This document shows positions 28,125 to 39,692 of a stretch of DNA of 64,000 bases, piece after piece. The stretch is from positions 90,180,000-90,243,999 of the forward strand of contig NC_090034.1 of assembly GCF_037176765.1 (NCBI RefSeq). Direction: 5' to 3'. The position numbers and the translations under genes were made by a program. Each line of letters opens with the position of its first letter. Position 1 is the first letter of the stretch. The notes beneath the pieces were generated by a model that saw only the letters and a list, made by a program, of their open reading frames with translations, was not told where the DNA came from and searched no databases. The stretch comes from Anolis sagrei. Its lineage: Eukaryota > Chordata > Lepidosauria > Squamata > Anolidae.

Positions 28125-31100
28125 GTAAGCTCCCTATTTCTTAGCGGACAAACTGAAAAGATGCCAAGAAAAATGGAAATATCCAAATTTGATGGCTTAC
28201 CTTTTCTGCCAACAGCTCTCTGTACTTTTGACCAGCCAGCCATGGTCTACAGGGCAAAGCTGTGCCATAACAAATGAGTATCACTTATGGAAGGAGGTTC
28301 ACTCTTAAATGCATTATTCTTATTTTTAATTGATATTGACCTTCCTTGAATTGCTCCCTTTTGTTTTGGATTTCAGTTGATCAAATGTGGAAGCCCAGGG
28401 TGCCTTAAACCTCTTTTTTCATCTTTTTCTGGCTGTTGGAGCAAATGTGGGTCATTGTGTGGAACTTTATACTCACTAGAAAGGGAAGTCCTGTAGTTGA
28501 TGGTTTCTGATATTTGAAATACTATTACTTCAGAACCAGTTTAGATATAACTGTAAGACTTACTTAGGTGAGCCCTCGTAGCCCAAGGATGATGGACCTC
28601 CAAGTCTGGTGTCTTGGCGGTAGGTTCATAGGTGGCTGTGGAGCCCTATTCTTGATCCACTTGTTCTCCTGCAGTGAGAACATCAGTTTCCAGGTGGAAG
28701 GTGGTACCGGTCAGGCTTGGCTTGATGCACCTTCCTCTTGGCGCGTTTCTCCCTCTTCAAATTCTGCAGCACTGCTGGTCACAGCTGACCTCCCGTTAGA
28801 GTGCTTCCCATTTCTCAGTGTCTATGCCACAGTTTTAAGGTTGGCTTTAAGCCCATTTTAAATCTCTTTTCATGTCCACCAACTTTATGTTTCTAATTCT
28901 GTAAGAAGCTTGCCAATAAAGAGTTCATGTATGGAGTAGGGGTAGAGTTACACCACAAATGTAATGCAGCTTGACACCATTTTATGGCTCAAAGCTATAG
29001 GAGTTGTAGTTTCACAAGTTTTTAGCTGTTTCTACCAAAGAGTGCAAGTGTCTCAACCAAATTACAACCACTCAAATGTAGGGTGGGGCTACTTTTCTCT
29101 AATTTAAACTTAATTATCAATATATTATTATCATTTCATCAATACCAGGAAGCTATGTCTCCCTGTATGTTCTTTCTCCTCATTTCTTAATAAAGTTACT
29201 TATTGTCAACTCTTAGGGTGGAACCCTGTCATTCAGAAACTCTTGATAACAGTGTCATGTTGTCCTTTGTCTCAAACAGCAGATTGTTTGGGGCCAAATG
29301 TCATCTGAAGCTAATCCACCTTTCTAGGTAACTGAGGCATGGGAAATGTTTCCTCTGTTCTTTTCACACAGCCCAATGTCAAGGAGCTACCAGCAAGTCT
29401 TGGCACTTGTATTTGCTGTGGAGAAAATCAACAAAGATCCCAATTTCTTACCCAATATTTCTCTGGGATTCCGTATCTATGATAACTATTACAATGGAGG
29501 CCAAACCTATGAGAACGTCATTAGCCTTCTGTCTGAAAGGGACAAACTCACTCCAATTCTTCCTCCTCCCTATGGATATGGGTACTACTATGGTTATGGG
29601 TATCCATCTTACAACATGATGGGCACAGAGAATGAGGAGAAAGTCAAAATACTTCCCAACTACAATTGCCAAGGCCACAAGAAGATGGTGGCTGTCATTG
29701 GAGGGTTGACATCAGAGTTCTCCATGCAGATGGCCAACTTGCTGGGGATCTACAAGTTACCACAGGTAAGAGTTCAGTAAATGTAAATCCTGGCTTTTAC
29801 TTTTCCATGTGGACTTTCATGGAGATGCTCTTAAAAGGGTCTTTCTGTGCCAAAGATGGGCAACCCCATAGGCTTCCAAATATTGTTGATAAAGTGTGGA
29901 AGGACCTTATCACATGGAGGTCCAGAAGCCAAGGGGTAGCTGGGGACAGTGGGGGAAATTGTGGGAAAGTGTTCCACTTCCCTTAGCATCGTGGGTCATT
30001 GGCTGCCATCCAACAATATTTCCCCACTGTCCCTGACTTCAGTCCATGCTGTCCTCAGCTTCTTCTATGAGGAGTCGGTTAGTCACCCGACTCCTCAAGG
30101 CTCTGTCTCTGCATTCTGCTGACACACTGCCAGCACAGACCTCCATTGGAAGTAGGCCTGCGTCATCAGATGGGCTCTGGCAGACTCCATCCTGGCAGCA
30201 TCGCGGCAGTGTGCAGAGATGGGAAACCACCCATCTGATGAGATTGCAAGTTGCAGTCCAACATCTGAAAGGCTACATATTTCCCACTTCTGCTCTCCCA
30301 AATATCCATGGGTAGCTCTGATCCAAGCTATTTTGTTGCTTGCTATAAAGGATGAAATGGCAACACATGAAGTAGTAACATTTCCAAAAGATATGGCTTT
30401 TTTGAGCCAACAATGATACAGTGGCTAAAAGAGTCAATGGGATTTTGGCCTGCATAAATAGGAGTATAGTGTTTAGATCCAGTCATGCTACCCCTCTATT
30501 CTGCCTTGGTCAGACCAGACCTGGGTTACTGTGTTCGATTCTGGGCACCACAACTTAAGGGAGATGTTGACAAGCTCGAATGTGTCCAGAGGAGAGTGAC
30601 TAAAATGATCAAGGATCTGGAGAACAAACTCTGTGAGGAGTGGCTCAAAGAACTGGACGTGTTTAGCCTGAAGAAGACGAAGCTGAGAGGAGACATGATG
30701 GCCATGTGAGGGGAAGTCATAGGAAGTAGGGAGCAAGCTTGTTTTCTGCTGCCCTGGAGACTGGGATGCGGAACAATGGCTTCAAACTACAGGAAAGGAT
30801 ATTCCACCTGAACATGAGGAAGAACTTCCTGACTGTGAGAACTTTTCAGCAGTGGAACTCTCTGCCCTGGAGTGTGGTGGAGGCTCCTTCTTTGAAGGCT
30901 TTTAAGCAGAGGCTGGATGGCCATATGTCAGGGGTGCTTTGAATGCGATTTTGCTGCTTCTTGGCAGGGGGTTGGACTAGATGGCCCACAAGGTCTCTTC
31001 CAAATCTATGATTCTATTATTCTATTCTATATCTCAGCAGTATATTGCACTTCAAGCAACTGGATATCCTCTCTATCTGGTTATCAGAAACTGAATAGCC

Positions 31101-34100
31101 ACAGTTTGGGAACAGTGGTGAAAATATATGCCCATGACACAATCACGCCACCACGTGGCTCCACTCAACATCATGGCAGCAGAGCTAGTTACTTACTGCT
31201 CCACTTCAACAGTGGAATAAAGCACTTTTAGGAATCTGTTCATGGATTTCCCTCCTGGATTAAAAGCTATCTCCAAACAAGGGACTACCTGTCAGAGTGC
31301 TTTGATTCTGTTTTCCCTGCATGGAAGCAGGTTGGACTGCATGCCCCTCGTGGTCTCTTCCAACTCTGTGCTTCCATTATTATATGATGGAGACCCCAGT
31401 GGCACAATTGTGCCAGCAAGACTGAAGACTGGCAGGTCGCAGGTTTGAATCCAGGGAGAGTGCGGATGAACTCCCTCTGTCAGCTCCAGCTCCTCATGCC
31501 GGGACATGAGAGAAGTCTCCCACAAGGATGGTGAAACATCAAAACATCCTGGCATCCCCTGAGCAATTTCCTTGCAGACGGCCAATTCTCTCACACTAGA
31601 AGCAACTTGCAGTTTCTCAAGTCGCTCCTGACACACACAAAAAAGATTGCAACCCCAGTGTGCCATGATGTTGTGCAATAAGCAGCGCAGTCACATACTA
31701 TTAAATAGCCACAAATGCCCAACAAAATTTTGTAAGTCCTCTCTCATTTTTAATCGGTAATTATCCCTTCTTTAATTCTTACTGCATTGACTATGTAACA
31801 ACATTGGGGAATTGTGTCTGTTTTCACAGGTTAGTTACGGCACATATAATCCTGTTTTAGGCAACAACATTGAATCCCCTGGTTTGTATCAGATACATTC
31901 AAGTGATGATCTCCAGCATGTGGGTATTGTCCAGTTGCTCCTTTACCTTGACTGGTTATGGATTGGTCTTGTTGCTCCAAAATATGGCACTAGTGAGAAC
32001 GTCCTCCTTAACCTACAAGATGAAATGCAGAAGAATGGGATTTGTTGGGAATTCACACTATTGTACCAACCCTATGCATTTTTTTACCTTGAACTGCAAC
32101 AGAGAAGAGAAGAGTTGTCATGGTCTTCAAGCAAGATAGTGTTTATGCATGGTGATGCCAAGTTCCTTTCAATTATATTCGACCTCATTAGTGGGATATT
32201 GACAGGGAAAGTGTGGTTGACCACAGCAAAGTGGGATTCTGATCTGCATATAAACACAAAATCATTCTCCGGGGCTTTGTCCTTTGGTTCCCATCAAAAA
32301 GAGATTCCAGGATTCCAGTTTTTTCTCCAGTCTGTAACTCTGAACAAATATCCCAATGACATTTTCATTAAGAATTTCTGGAGCCAAGAATTTCATTGCA
32401 ACTTGCCTCCTCCTCGTTCGCGGCCACCAATGCTCGGAGTCAGGCAATGTACTGGGCAGGAAAAGCTGGACGGCCCATATGTCTCCCATTTTGAGATGAA
32501 CATGAGTCCCCAGAGTTACAGTATCTGCAAAGCGGTCTTTGAAGTGGCCAAAGCACTGCACAAACTAACTCTTGACAGATTGGAACACAAACAAAAGAAA
32601 AATAATCTAGGGCTTGGAAAGATCCCTCTCTGGCAGGTAATTTGAGTTTTCTTGACTTTTGACCTTGTTATATGGTGTTGTCGGAGTTGTGTGTTGTTGC
32701 TCCGTGTTGTCAGGCAGTGTGGGGAACTTGGCACCCCATGTCCCACATCACCCACCTTGTCACCAAGCTGATCCCATAGAGGAAAACGTGGAGAATGTGT
32801 GGTTCCCCCATTTCTTGTAATGACAGCATGGGATAGAATCATAGAATCATAGAGTTGGAAGAGACCTCGTAGGCCATCCAGTCCAACCACCTGCCAAGAA
32901 GCAGGAAAATCACATTCAAAGCACCTCTGACAGATGGCAATCCAGCTTCTGTTTAAAAGCCTCCTAAGAAAGAGCCTCCACCAAACTCCGGGGCAGAGAG
33001 TTCCACTGCTGAACAGTCAGGAAGTTCTTAATATTCAGATGGAATCTCTTTTCCTGAAGTTTGAAGCCATTGTTCCACGTCCTAGTCTCCAGGGAAGCAG
33101 AAAACAAGCTTACTCCCTCCTCCCTATGACTTCCTCTCACACACATATACATGGCTATCATGACTCCTCTCGGCCTTCTCTTCTTCAGGGTAAACATGCC
33201 CAGCTCTTTAAACCGCTCCTCATAGGACTTGTTGTCCAGACCCTTGATCATTTTAGTTGCACTCCATTTTAGATGCCTCCCATGTTGCCATAGCAGTGGC
33301 ATGCACCAGCTCCGTCCTCCTTCACCTACAGAGCTGTACCAGCATCATTTGATAGGATCAAGTGGGCTCTGTGGGTGACCTGGGCTAAACCATTTCACCA
33401 AATTTAGCCCCTTTGTGATGAGGTAATCACACAAAGTGCCATTTCACAACAGGTACGCAATTACTAATAATTGCTACATATCAACATGAACACCCCCAAT
33501 ATAGCATCACTCTCCATTCATGCCATTTGCTGATTGATACTCCCACAGTCATACCACATATCCTCATAACTCTCCCTTCCCATACTTTTGCTGCTTGATA
33601 TTTTTTTTTGTTATTACTTTTGGTTTTTATGTTTGTTTATTTTGATCGGTTGCTGTCGGTAAATATTATGTTATTGCTGCATATGTTTCTATTTCGGTGA
33701 CTACCATGAAATATACCTGGTGTGGATGTTGATGATTCTGTTCATGATTTCTAATGAAGAAAAGGTTTCTCAACTAATTTTTAAAATTAATTTAATCATA
33801 GATTCCATTTATTTATTTATCCTGTCAGAAGTGAGTTGAGGGTGCAGTCTATATGTATTTAAAAACACAAAATTTAAAAACTTGACATTATGCTAAATGC
33901 CCTTTGACCAGAAGCTGGCCACTTGGAGTGCCTCTGGTGTCTGTGAGAAGGTCCTCCATTGTGCATGTGGCAAGCCTCAGGTTGCATTGCAGTAGGTGGT
34001 CTGTGATTTGCTCTTCTCCACACTCACATGTCGTGGACTCCACTTTGTAGCCCCATTTCTTAAGGTTGCCTGTGTATCTCATGGTTCCAGAGCTCAGCCT

Positions 34101-34817
34101 GTTCAGCACCTTCCAGGTGGCCCAATCATCTGTGTGCCCAGGAGGGAGTTTCTCATCCGGTCTCAGCAACTGATTAAGGTGCTGGGTTTCAACCTGCCAC
34201 TTTTGGATTCTTGCTTGCTGAGGTGTTTCTGCAAGTATCTTTCTTGATCTTAGGAAGCTGTTTCTTGATTTAAGCCATTGACATGCTGGTTGATATCCGA
34301 ACAGAGGATGGGCCAGAAATGTCACTGCTTTGGTCCTTTCATTACTGGCTACTACTTCCAAATGGATGTCAGGTGGGGCAATATTGGCTGAACAGTATAA
34401 TTTCTCAAGTGGTGTAGGGTGTAGACATCCTGTCATAATGTAGCATGTCTCATTAAGAGATACATACACTGTTTTAGAGTGGTGAGATGTGTTCCACACT
34501 GGGTATGTGTACCCAGCAGCAGAGTAGCAAAATGCAAGGGCAGATGTCTTCACTGTGTCTGGTTGTGTTCCCCAGGTTATGCCAGTCAGCTTTCATAGGA
34601 TAATTTCTATCACCCCCTTTTGCTTGATATTCAAGCAGTGCTTCTTGTAGGTCAGAGCACGGTCCAGGGTAACTCCTGGGTATTTGGGTGTGCTGCAGTG
34701 CACCAGTGGGATGCTATTAGTTAAACAATATTACACACATTTGGAGAAAAGTAGCCCCCAATCCACAAAACTCAAATAGATGATAATATGCTTCTCAGGA
34801 AGCATCCTAAGACTTCA

Positions 34818-34871
<54 letters not shown>

Positions 34872-37329
34872 TAATATATAAATTATTAATATATATAATA
34901 TATATAATATATGAAATGGTAATCATATCTACTCTCTCTTTTGTGCAGTATCACCACTATCTTGAAAAAGTACTTTTCAATAACAGGGTTGCAGAGGATT
35001 CCTTTTTTTATGGGGCTGGAGACACAAATACCTATGAGATTTTAAATTGGATTTTGCTCCCCAATCATTCCTTAGTCAGCATAAGAGTTGGGGAGGTAAA
35101 CCTTCATCATGCAGCAAACCATTGTGTCACCATCCAAGAAGAGATGACTCTATGGAATGTAAAATTTGCCCAGGTAAGGTGCATACAAGGCAGTCCCGTC
35201 CAGAAGGTATTTTATTTTGATGATTTAAAACTAGTGTACTGAATATATATATATACACACACACACACACGCATATATATTGTGTCAGAAGTGACTTGAG
35301 AAACTACAAGTCATTTCTGGTGTGAGAGAATTGGCTGTCTGCAGAAACACTGTCCAGGGGATGCCCGGATGTGTTACCATACTGTGGGAGGCTTCTCTCA
35401 TGTCCTCGCATGGGGAACTGGAGCTGACAGACAGGAGCTCACCCCATCTCGCAGATTCGAACCGCCAGCCTTCAGGTCAGCAGTTCAGTCAGCATGAGGG
35501 TTTAACCCATTGCACCACTGCTGCTCTACTAAATATATAAGGATGGTTCTTGTGGTTCTATACAATAATAAAAGGTTATATGCCAGCACTAAAAATAATA
35601 GATTATTCAAAACAATTAGTGTGATAAAAGACTAGGCTATCAATCTGCCAAAACAATAACATAATGTGAAAGACATGTAGCAATGAGAAAAAAAAATTCA
35701 CCAGCATATAAAATTTATTAACATGCGATCTAACTGGTGCCAGGTAAATTGTTGAAGCATATAAGACGTCAGTTAGTGTGTGTGTGTCAACTGTAAAATA
35801 AGATGCAAGAAGCTGATTGGCTGGACAACACCCGAGGAGATAGCTGAGCCTAGGACTTTTGGATACTGTTACATTTATCAGGCTTGAGCTGTGCATGTGC
35901 TTGCAGAGAAACAGGAGACAAGCAAACAGAGTTTGGAGTGTACTCTTGCTTCATGAGCTGCTAAAGGAGATTATCCACATGGACAAAGAAAGAGCATTTT
36001 ACGTCTCTCATAAAAGGACACGTGAGTCGATGCAACTGATAGCATGATTGTAAATATGTTGTTCTGAATTAATATATTCTATATTAATGGTCAGATAGGT
36101 AATAAAGGTGTTTTATGATTAAAAACATATTCTGTAATAAACTTTAAATTTCTCCTCCTTGCTTCCTCATAGCCACCTAATTCTAAGTGCAGCGATAACT
36201 GTCCCCCTGGATTACGGAAAGTCCTTCTTGATGACAAACCCAGTTGTTGCTTCCATTGCACTGAATGTCCCAATGGGGAAATCTCCAACCAAACAGGTAG
36301 GCAGGATGAGAAAAGCCCACATTGTTTTCCTAACCTAATGTATGGATGGTGCAAATGTTTCAGCCAAAGTTAACCTATAAAACCTGAAAAGTAATAGGGT
36401 GAACTGATTTCCTTCTTTCAGATATGGACCATTGTGTGGCGTGTGAAGAACATCTCTATGCAAATGAAGCAAGAAATACATGTATCACCAAAAACATCAT
36501 CTACCTGTCCTATGGAGAACCTTTGGGAATTATTTCAGCTTCCACTTCTCTTTCTTTCTCAGTTTTTGCTGCCCTGGTGCTAGGAACTTTTATTAAGTTC
36601 AGAGGGCATCCTATAGTCAAAGCCAATAACCGTCATCTCAGTTATATTCTCTTATCCACTCTGATACTCTGTTTCCTCTGTTGCTTGCTCTTCATCGGAC
36701 GCCCAAGGAAAATGACTTGCCTTTTTCGGCAAGCAGTCTTTGGGATCATTTTCTCTGCCTCTCTTGCTACAGTTTTGGCCAAAACCATCACGGTGGTTCT
36801 GGCTTTCAAGGCCACAAAGCCAGGCAGCGGTGCACGAAAATGGCTGAGACCTAGACTTGCATATTTCTTTATAATGGTCTGTTCTCTCATTCCGACTGCC
36901 ATTTGCATGGTTTGGTTGGGAACCTCCCCTCCATTCCCAGATGCTGATTTCTATTCAGAGCTTGGACACATCATCCTGGAGTGCAATGAGGGCTCACCCG
37001 CTGCACTCTACTCCATTCTGGGCTACATGGGCCTCTTGGCTTTGGTGAGCTTCATTGTGGCTTTCCTTGCCAGGAAGCTGCCTGATGTGTTCAATGAAGC
37101 CAAGTTCATAACTTTCAGCATGCTGCTTTTCTGCACTGTCTGGGTATCCTTCATCCCAGCCTATCTCAGCACAAAGGGGAAATATATGGTGACTGTAGAG
37201 ATTTTCTCAATTTTGGCCTCTAGCGCTGGGTTACTTGGCTGCATCTTTCTACCTAAGTGTTATGTCATTCTACTGCATCTAGATAAGAACCAAAAAGTGC
37301 AAATAAGCAACAGATATTTCCACCGATAA
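27910..37329 (+). CDS. Vomeronasal type-2 receptor, V2R-1 (complete)
   Basis: Class C GPCR for vomeronasal chemosensing, in the plasma membrane of vomeronasal neurons. Six exons: 27910-28124, 29372-29765, 31830-32636, 34949-35173, 36173-36296, 36422-37329. They sum to 2673 bases, 890 residues, no stop. Signal peptide about 1-16; venus-flytrap ligand domain through exons 1-4; cysteine-rich linker in exon 5 ([17 protein letters not shown]); seven helices about residues 622-880. Family marks include [39 protein letters not shown] and [12 protein letters not shown]. Exon 5 is exactly 124 bp, usual for V2R. A Tyr/Gly-rich insertion (about residues 132-167) lies in the flytrap domain. It appears functional; expression is unknown. 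Confidence 0.93.
28560..28895 (-). mobile_element. L2-like LINE 3' end (C2H2 type) in V2R-1 intron 1
   Basis: Minus-strand sequence matches the end of the elements at 9923-10480 and 26595-27275, including the finger-coding part and AKAN-like region. It is degraded. Confidence 0.65.
29372..29765 (+). CDS. V2R-1 exon 2
   Basis: 394 bases from cacacag to CCACAG/GTAAGA. It encodes [19 protein letters not shown], the Tyr/Gly-rich segment and [11 protein letters not shown]. Confidence 0.92.
29892..30240. mobile_element. Insertion in V2R-1 intron 2, probable DNA element
   Basis: Introns 2 of V2R-1 and V2R-2 align before (ccaaagatgggcaaccc) and after (gcaagttgcagtcc) this 350-bp stretch, which V2R-2 lacks. 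Possible inverted ends (cttatcacatgg, ccatctgatgag) suggest a nonautonomous DNA element; the family is not recognised. Confidence 0.5.
30405..31025 (+). mobile_element. CR1 LINE 3' end in V2R-1 intron 2
   Basis: The translation gives [36 protein letters not shown] and [17 protein letters not shown], then the CR1 terminal repeat ctatgattctatta. It has more than one interruption. Confidence 0.85.
31385..31642 (+). mobile_element. tRNA-derived SINE, second family
   Basis: It has B-box-like caggtttgaatcc, body ctgtcagctccagctcctca and tail caagtcgctcctgacacac. This family differs from the Sauria type and recurs at 35280-35530, 38540-38808 and 56964-58085. It lies in V2R-1 intron 2. Confidence 0.7.
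31830..32636 (+). CDS. V2R-1 exon 3
   Basis: 807 bases from ttcacag to TGGCAG/GTAATT. It holds most of the flytrap domain: [42 protein letters not shown]. Confidence 0.93.
32836..33275 (-). mobile_element. CR1 LINE 3' end in V2R-1 intron 3, antisense
   Basis: It starts with the inverse of the CR1 3' repeat (gaatcatagaatcatagag), then minus-strand codons for [20 protein letters not shown] and [18 protein letters not shown]. It is interrupted. Confidence 0.85.
33890..34740 (-). mobile_element. LINE fragment in V2R-1 intron 3, antisense
   Basis: A 221-codon open stretch includes [53 protein letters not shown] and [15 protein letters not shown]. It is the same family as 8992-9764, but its better-kept frame implies a younger insertion. 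The upstream coding portion continues, degraded, to about 34740. Confidence 0.75.
34823..34912. repeat. (TA)n microsatellite next to V2R-1 exon 4
   Basis: About 45 bases of pure (TA)n followed by imperfect ATATAA repeats. Its right edge is some 35 bases from the exon 4 acceptor, where it may bear on branch-point or acceptor use. Confidence 0.9.
34949..35173 (+). CDS. V2R-1 exon 4
   Basis: 225 bases from tgtgcag to GCCCAG/GTAAGG. It encodes [32 protein letters not shown] and [10 protein letters not shown], the end of the flytrap domain. A long (TA)n run ends about 80 bases upstream. Confidence 0.92.
35280..35530 (-). mobile_element. tRNA-derived SINE, second family, in V2R-1 intron 4
   Basis: The inverse of the 31385-31642 layout: tgtgtcagaagtgacttgag head, B-box region gattcgaaccgccag. 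Confidence 0.65.
35780..36120. repeat. Unclassified repeat in V2R-1 intron 4
   Basis: It resembles 52490-52870 (gagtcgatgcaactgatagc here, gagtcaaagcaactgttctc there, plus flanks). The two lie in different introns, so this is a dispersed repeat and not inherited gene sequence. A polyadenylation-like AATAAA near the right end hints at an LTR, unproven. Confidence 0.4.
36173..36296 (+). CDS. V2R-1 exon 5 (cysteine-rich)
   Basis: 124 bases from ctcatag to AACAG/GTAGGC. It encodes [32 protein letters not shown], the linker between ligand domain and helices. Confidence 0.93.
36422..37329 (+). CDS. V2R-1 exon 6 (seven-helix domain)
   Basis: 908 bases from ctttcag to TAA. It opens with [17 protein letters not shown], then seven hydrophobic helices, and ends [18 protein letters not shown]. 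An AATAAA overlaps the stop; whether it is used is unknown. Confidence 0.94.
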
Positions 37330-37364
37330 TAAAGGGACAGGAAGCATAGACTATAACAACAACA

Positions 37365-37651
37365 ATAAAGACTCTGGCACAAACCAGTAAAGGTGGTCCC
37401 AGTGGTGATCGGTACACTGGGTGCCGTGCCTAAAGACCTTGGCCTGTACTTAAACATCATTGACGCTGACAAAATTACCATCTGTCATCTGCAAAAGGCC
37501 ACCTTTATGGGCATCTGCAAGCATTATTTTCCGATACATCACAGTCCTAGACACTTGGGAAGTGTCCAACATGTGATCCAATACAACAGCCAGGATAGTG
37601 ACCTTGTTTGCTGTGGACTAATCTTGTTGTGTTTATAATAATAATAATAAT

Positions 37652-37682
<31 letters not shown>
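37365..37682 (+). mobile_element. R4/Dong LINE, 3' end (short copy)
   Basis: It carries the ORF end (VIGTLGAVPKDLGLYLN-like) and a 3'UTR identical in layout to 37683-38445, ending in (taa)n(caa)n. It lies 36 bases after the V2R-1 stop codon, so it is in or next to its 3'UTR. Confidence 0.75.
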
Positions 37683-37684
<2 letters not shown>

Positions 37685-38401
37685 TCTGGCAGCCCAAGAA
37701 CAAGCCATTAGAACCAATGCCATCAAAGCCAAAGTCAAATACAGATCCCAAGTGTAGACTCTGCAAGGAAGCAGATGAAACAATAGATGACATCCTCAGC
37801 TGCTGCCATAAAATTGCGCAGACAGACTACAAGCAGAGGCATAACACCGTTGCTCAGATGATTCATTGGAATTTGTGCCACAAATACCATCTGTCTGCGA
37901 CAAAGAACCTGTGGGATCACAAGCCAGAAAAAATTACAGAGAATGAACACGCCAAACTCCTCTGGGACTTCCGGATTCAGACAGACAGAGTTATGGAGCA
38001 TAATACCCCTGACCTCACGATCGTGTTAAAAAACAAAATGTGGATTGTTGATGTTGCAATCCCAGGTGACAGCAGGATTAAAGAGAAACAACTGGAAAAA
38101 CTGACATATGAGGATTTAAAGATCGAACTGCAAAGACTATGGCACAAACCAGTAAAGATGATCCCAGTGGTGATCGGCACACTGAGTGCAGTGTCTAAAG
38201 ACCTTGGCCTGCACTTAAACACCATCAGCACTGACAAAATTGCCAGCTGCCAGCTGCAAAAGGCCACCCTACTGGGATCTGCACGCATTATTCGCCAATA
38301 CATCACACAGTCCTAGACACTTGGGAAGTGTCCAACGTGTGATCCAATACAACAGCCAGGATAGTGACCTTGTTTGCTGTGGACTAATCTTGTTGTGTTT
38401 C

Positions 38402-38445
<44 letters not shown>
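37683..38445 (+). mobile_element. R4/Dong LINE, restriction-like endonuclease part
   Basis: An open stretch of about 199 codons: CRLCKEADETIDDILSCC (zinc-knuckle-like), WDFRIQTDRVMEHNTPDLT and IVDVAIPGDSRIKEKQ (PD..D restriction-like nuclease), VIGTLSAVSKDLGLHLN. It ends in (taa)n. It abuts the short copy through the (taa)n tract. R4/Dong elements use this nuclease and are known to favour TAA repeats. Confidence 0.8.
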
Positions 38446-38539
38446 TATTTCTAGATCACCCTCTCTGCCTGAAGGAACTCAGGATGGTTCACACATACGA
38501 AATGGCAAGCATTCAATGCCTCAGGTGGGTACAAACATA

Positions 38540-38808
38540 TCAATTTTTTTTCCGTGTCTGGAGCAACTTGAGAAACTGCAAGTCGCTGCTGGTGTGAGAA
38601 AATGGCCGTCTGCAAGGACGTTGCCCAGAGGATGGCCGGATGTTTTGATGTTTTATCATCCTTGTGGGAGGCTAATCCTATGTCCCCGCATGGGGAGCTG
38701 GAGCTGACCGAAGGAGCTCATCTGTGCTCTCCCCAGATTCGAACCTCCGACCTGTCAATCTTCAGATGGCACAAGCGTTTAACCCATTGCACCACTAGGC
38801 GCTCCATA
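38540..38808 (-). mobile_element. tRNA-derived SINE, second family
   Basis: The inverse layout: ccgtgtctggagcaacttga, then gattcgaacctccgacctgt as the B-box. Moderately diverged. Confidence 0.7.
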
Positions 38809-39155
38809 ACAAAATAATACACTATAAAGCAACAGTAATAACAGTGAGCTTACGACAAAGAATTTAGCGTTGTGATGAAAAAATAAAACAAAACAATCCC
38901 ATAAGACATAGTTAACTAAAGCATAAGGAAACATTACAACAAATATCCCAAAAGCAATTTAAAATACAGTTATGTGAAAAATGGCTGGCGCCATTAGAAA
39001 TGTAACATGGCAGTCATATAGTACAAGTGGGACCTGCCAGCATTCCAGGTAGTTAAAGTGTCTTAGTCCTCCTCCTCTCCATACACTAAAGTGCATAGGT
39101 GTGTTTTAGAAGTCTCTTAAAGGAAAGGAGGATGGGGGCTGTTTTTACTTCTTTA
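38809..39155. other. Unassigned intergenic sequence
   Basis: AT-rich. No gene is seen; part may be the body of a LINE 3'UTR. Confidence 0.35.
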
Positions 39156-39157
39156 GG

Positions 39158-39345
39158 GAATAGGTACTGCTCCGGCAGTAAAGTAACGGCGCTCCATGCA
39201 GTAATGCCAGCCACATGACCTTGGAGGTGTCTATGGACAACGCTGGCTCTTCGGCTTAGAAATGGAGATGAGCACCACACCCCCAGGGTCAGACACGACT
39301 GGACTTAATGTCAGGGGAAAACCTTTACCTTTACTTATCACAACT
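39158..39345 (+). mobile_element. Sauria-type SINE, 3' half
   Basis: Contains catgaccttggaggtgtcta and the Bov-B-like cttaatgtcaggggaaaacc tail. The tRNA-like head is missing. Confidence 0.7.
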
Positions 39346-39692
39346 TATCATCCTACAGGCTTGGCTACATATTACAAACTCACTACTGAGAAACTTATCC
39401 CATAGATCAGCCCAATTTCATGTCAAGTTTTTACTAGGAGACCATTTCCCCGATGTGACCTTGGCTGTTGCCAAGTTTCTCTCTGAAGTAGCCAAGATAA
39501 GACAACTTCCTATATTAGACACAGGCTGAAACTTGTCCAGTGTGTCCTTACCCTTGTTCGTTTGCATCTTGTATTGCATGTCCTCCTATGTTTAATTAGT
39601 TTTATCAGTTTATTATTCTGTTTGTATTTGTGCACCTTTTACCACTGAGCCAATTGAGTCTTTGGGATGTAATAAAGTTTTGATTGATTGAT
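39346..39692 (+). mobile_element. LINE 3' end, clade uncertain
   Basis: A short coding end (TLAVAKFLSEVAKIRQLPIL) is followed by a 3'UTR closing with gtaataaagttttgattgat and (ttga)n. It looks like a non-LTR retrotransposon tail. Confidence 0.45.

Noticed and set aside
33888-34553. 221-codon minus-strand frame as a gene in V2R-1 intron 3
   Set aside because: It is a LINE ORF2 C-terminus, with relatives at 8992-9764 and 53600-54960.
37328-37333. AATAAA overlapping the V2R-1 stop as the polyadenylation signal
   Set aside because: It arises from TAATAAA at the stop codon and is too close to it to be convincing; the same happens in V2R-2.
37637-37682. CRISPR-like or structured repeat array
   Set aside because: Simple (taa)n/(caa)n tails of LINEs; no spaced repeats anywhere in the window.
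37717-38316. 199-codon frame with cysteine cluster as a host zinc-finger gene
   Set aside because: The PD..D nuclease region, VIGTLSAVSKDLG and the (taa)n tail identify R4/Dong LINE.
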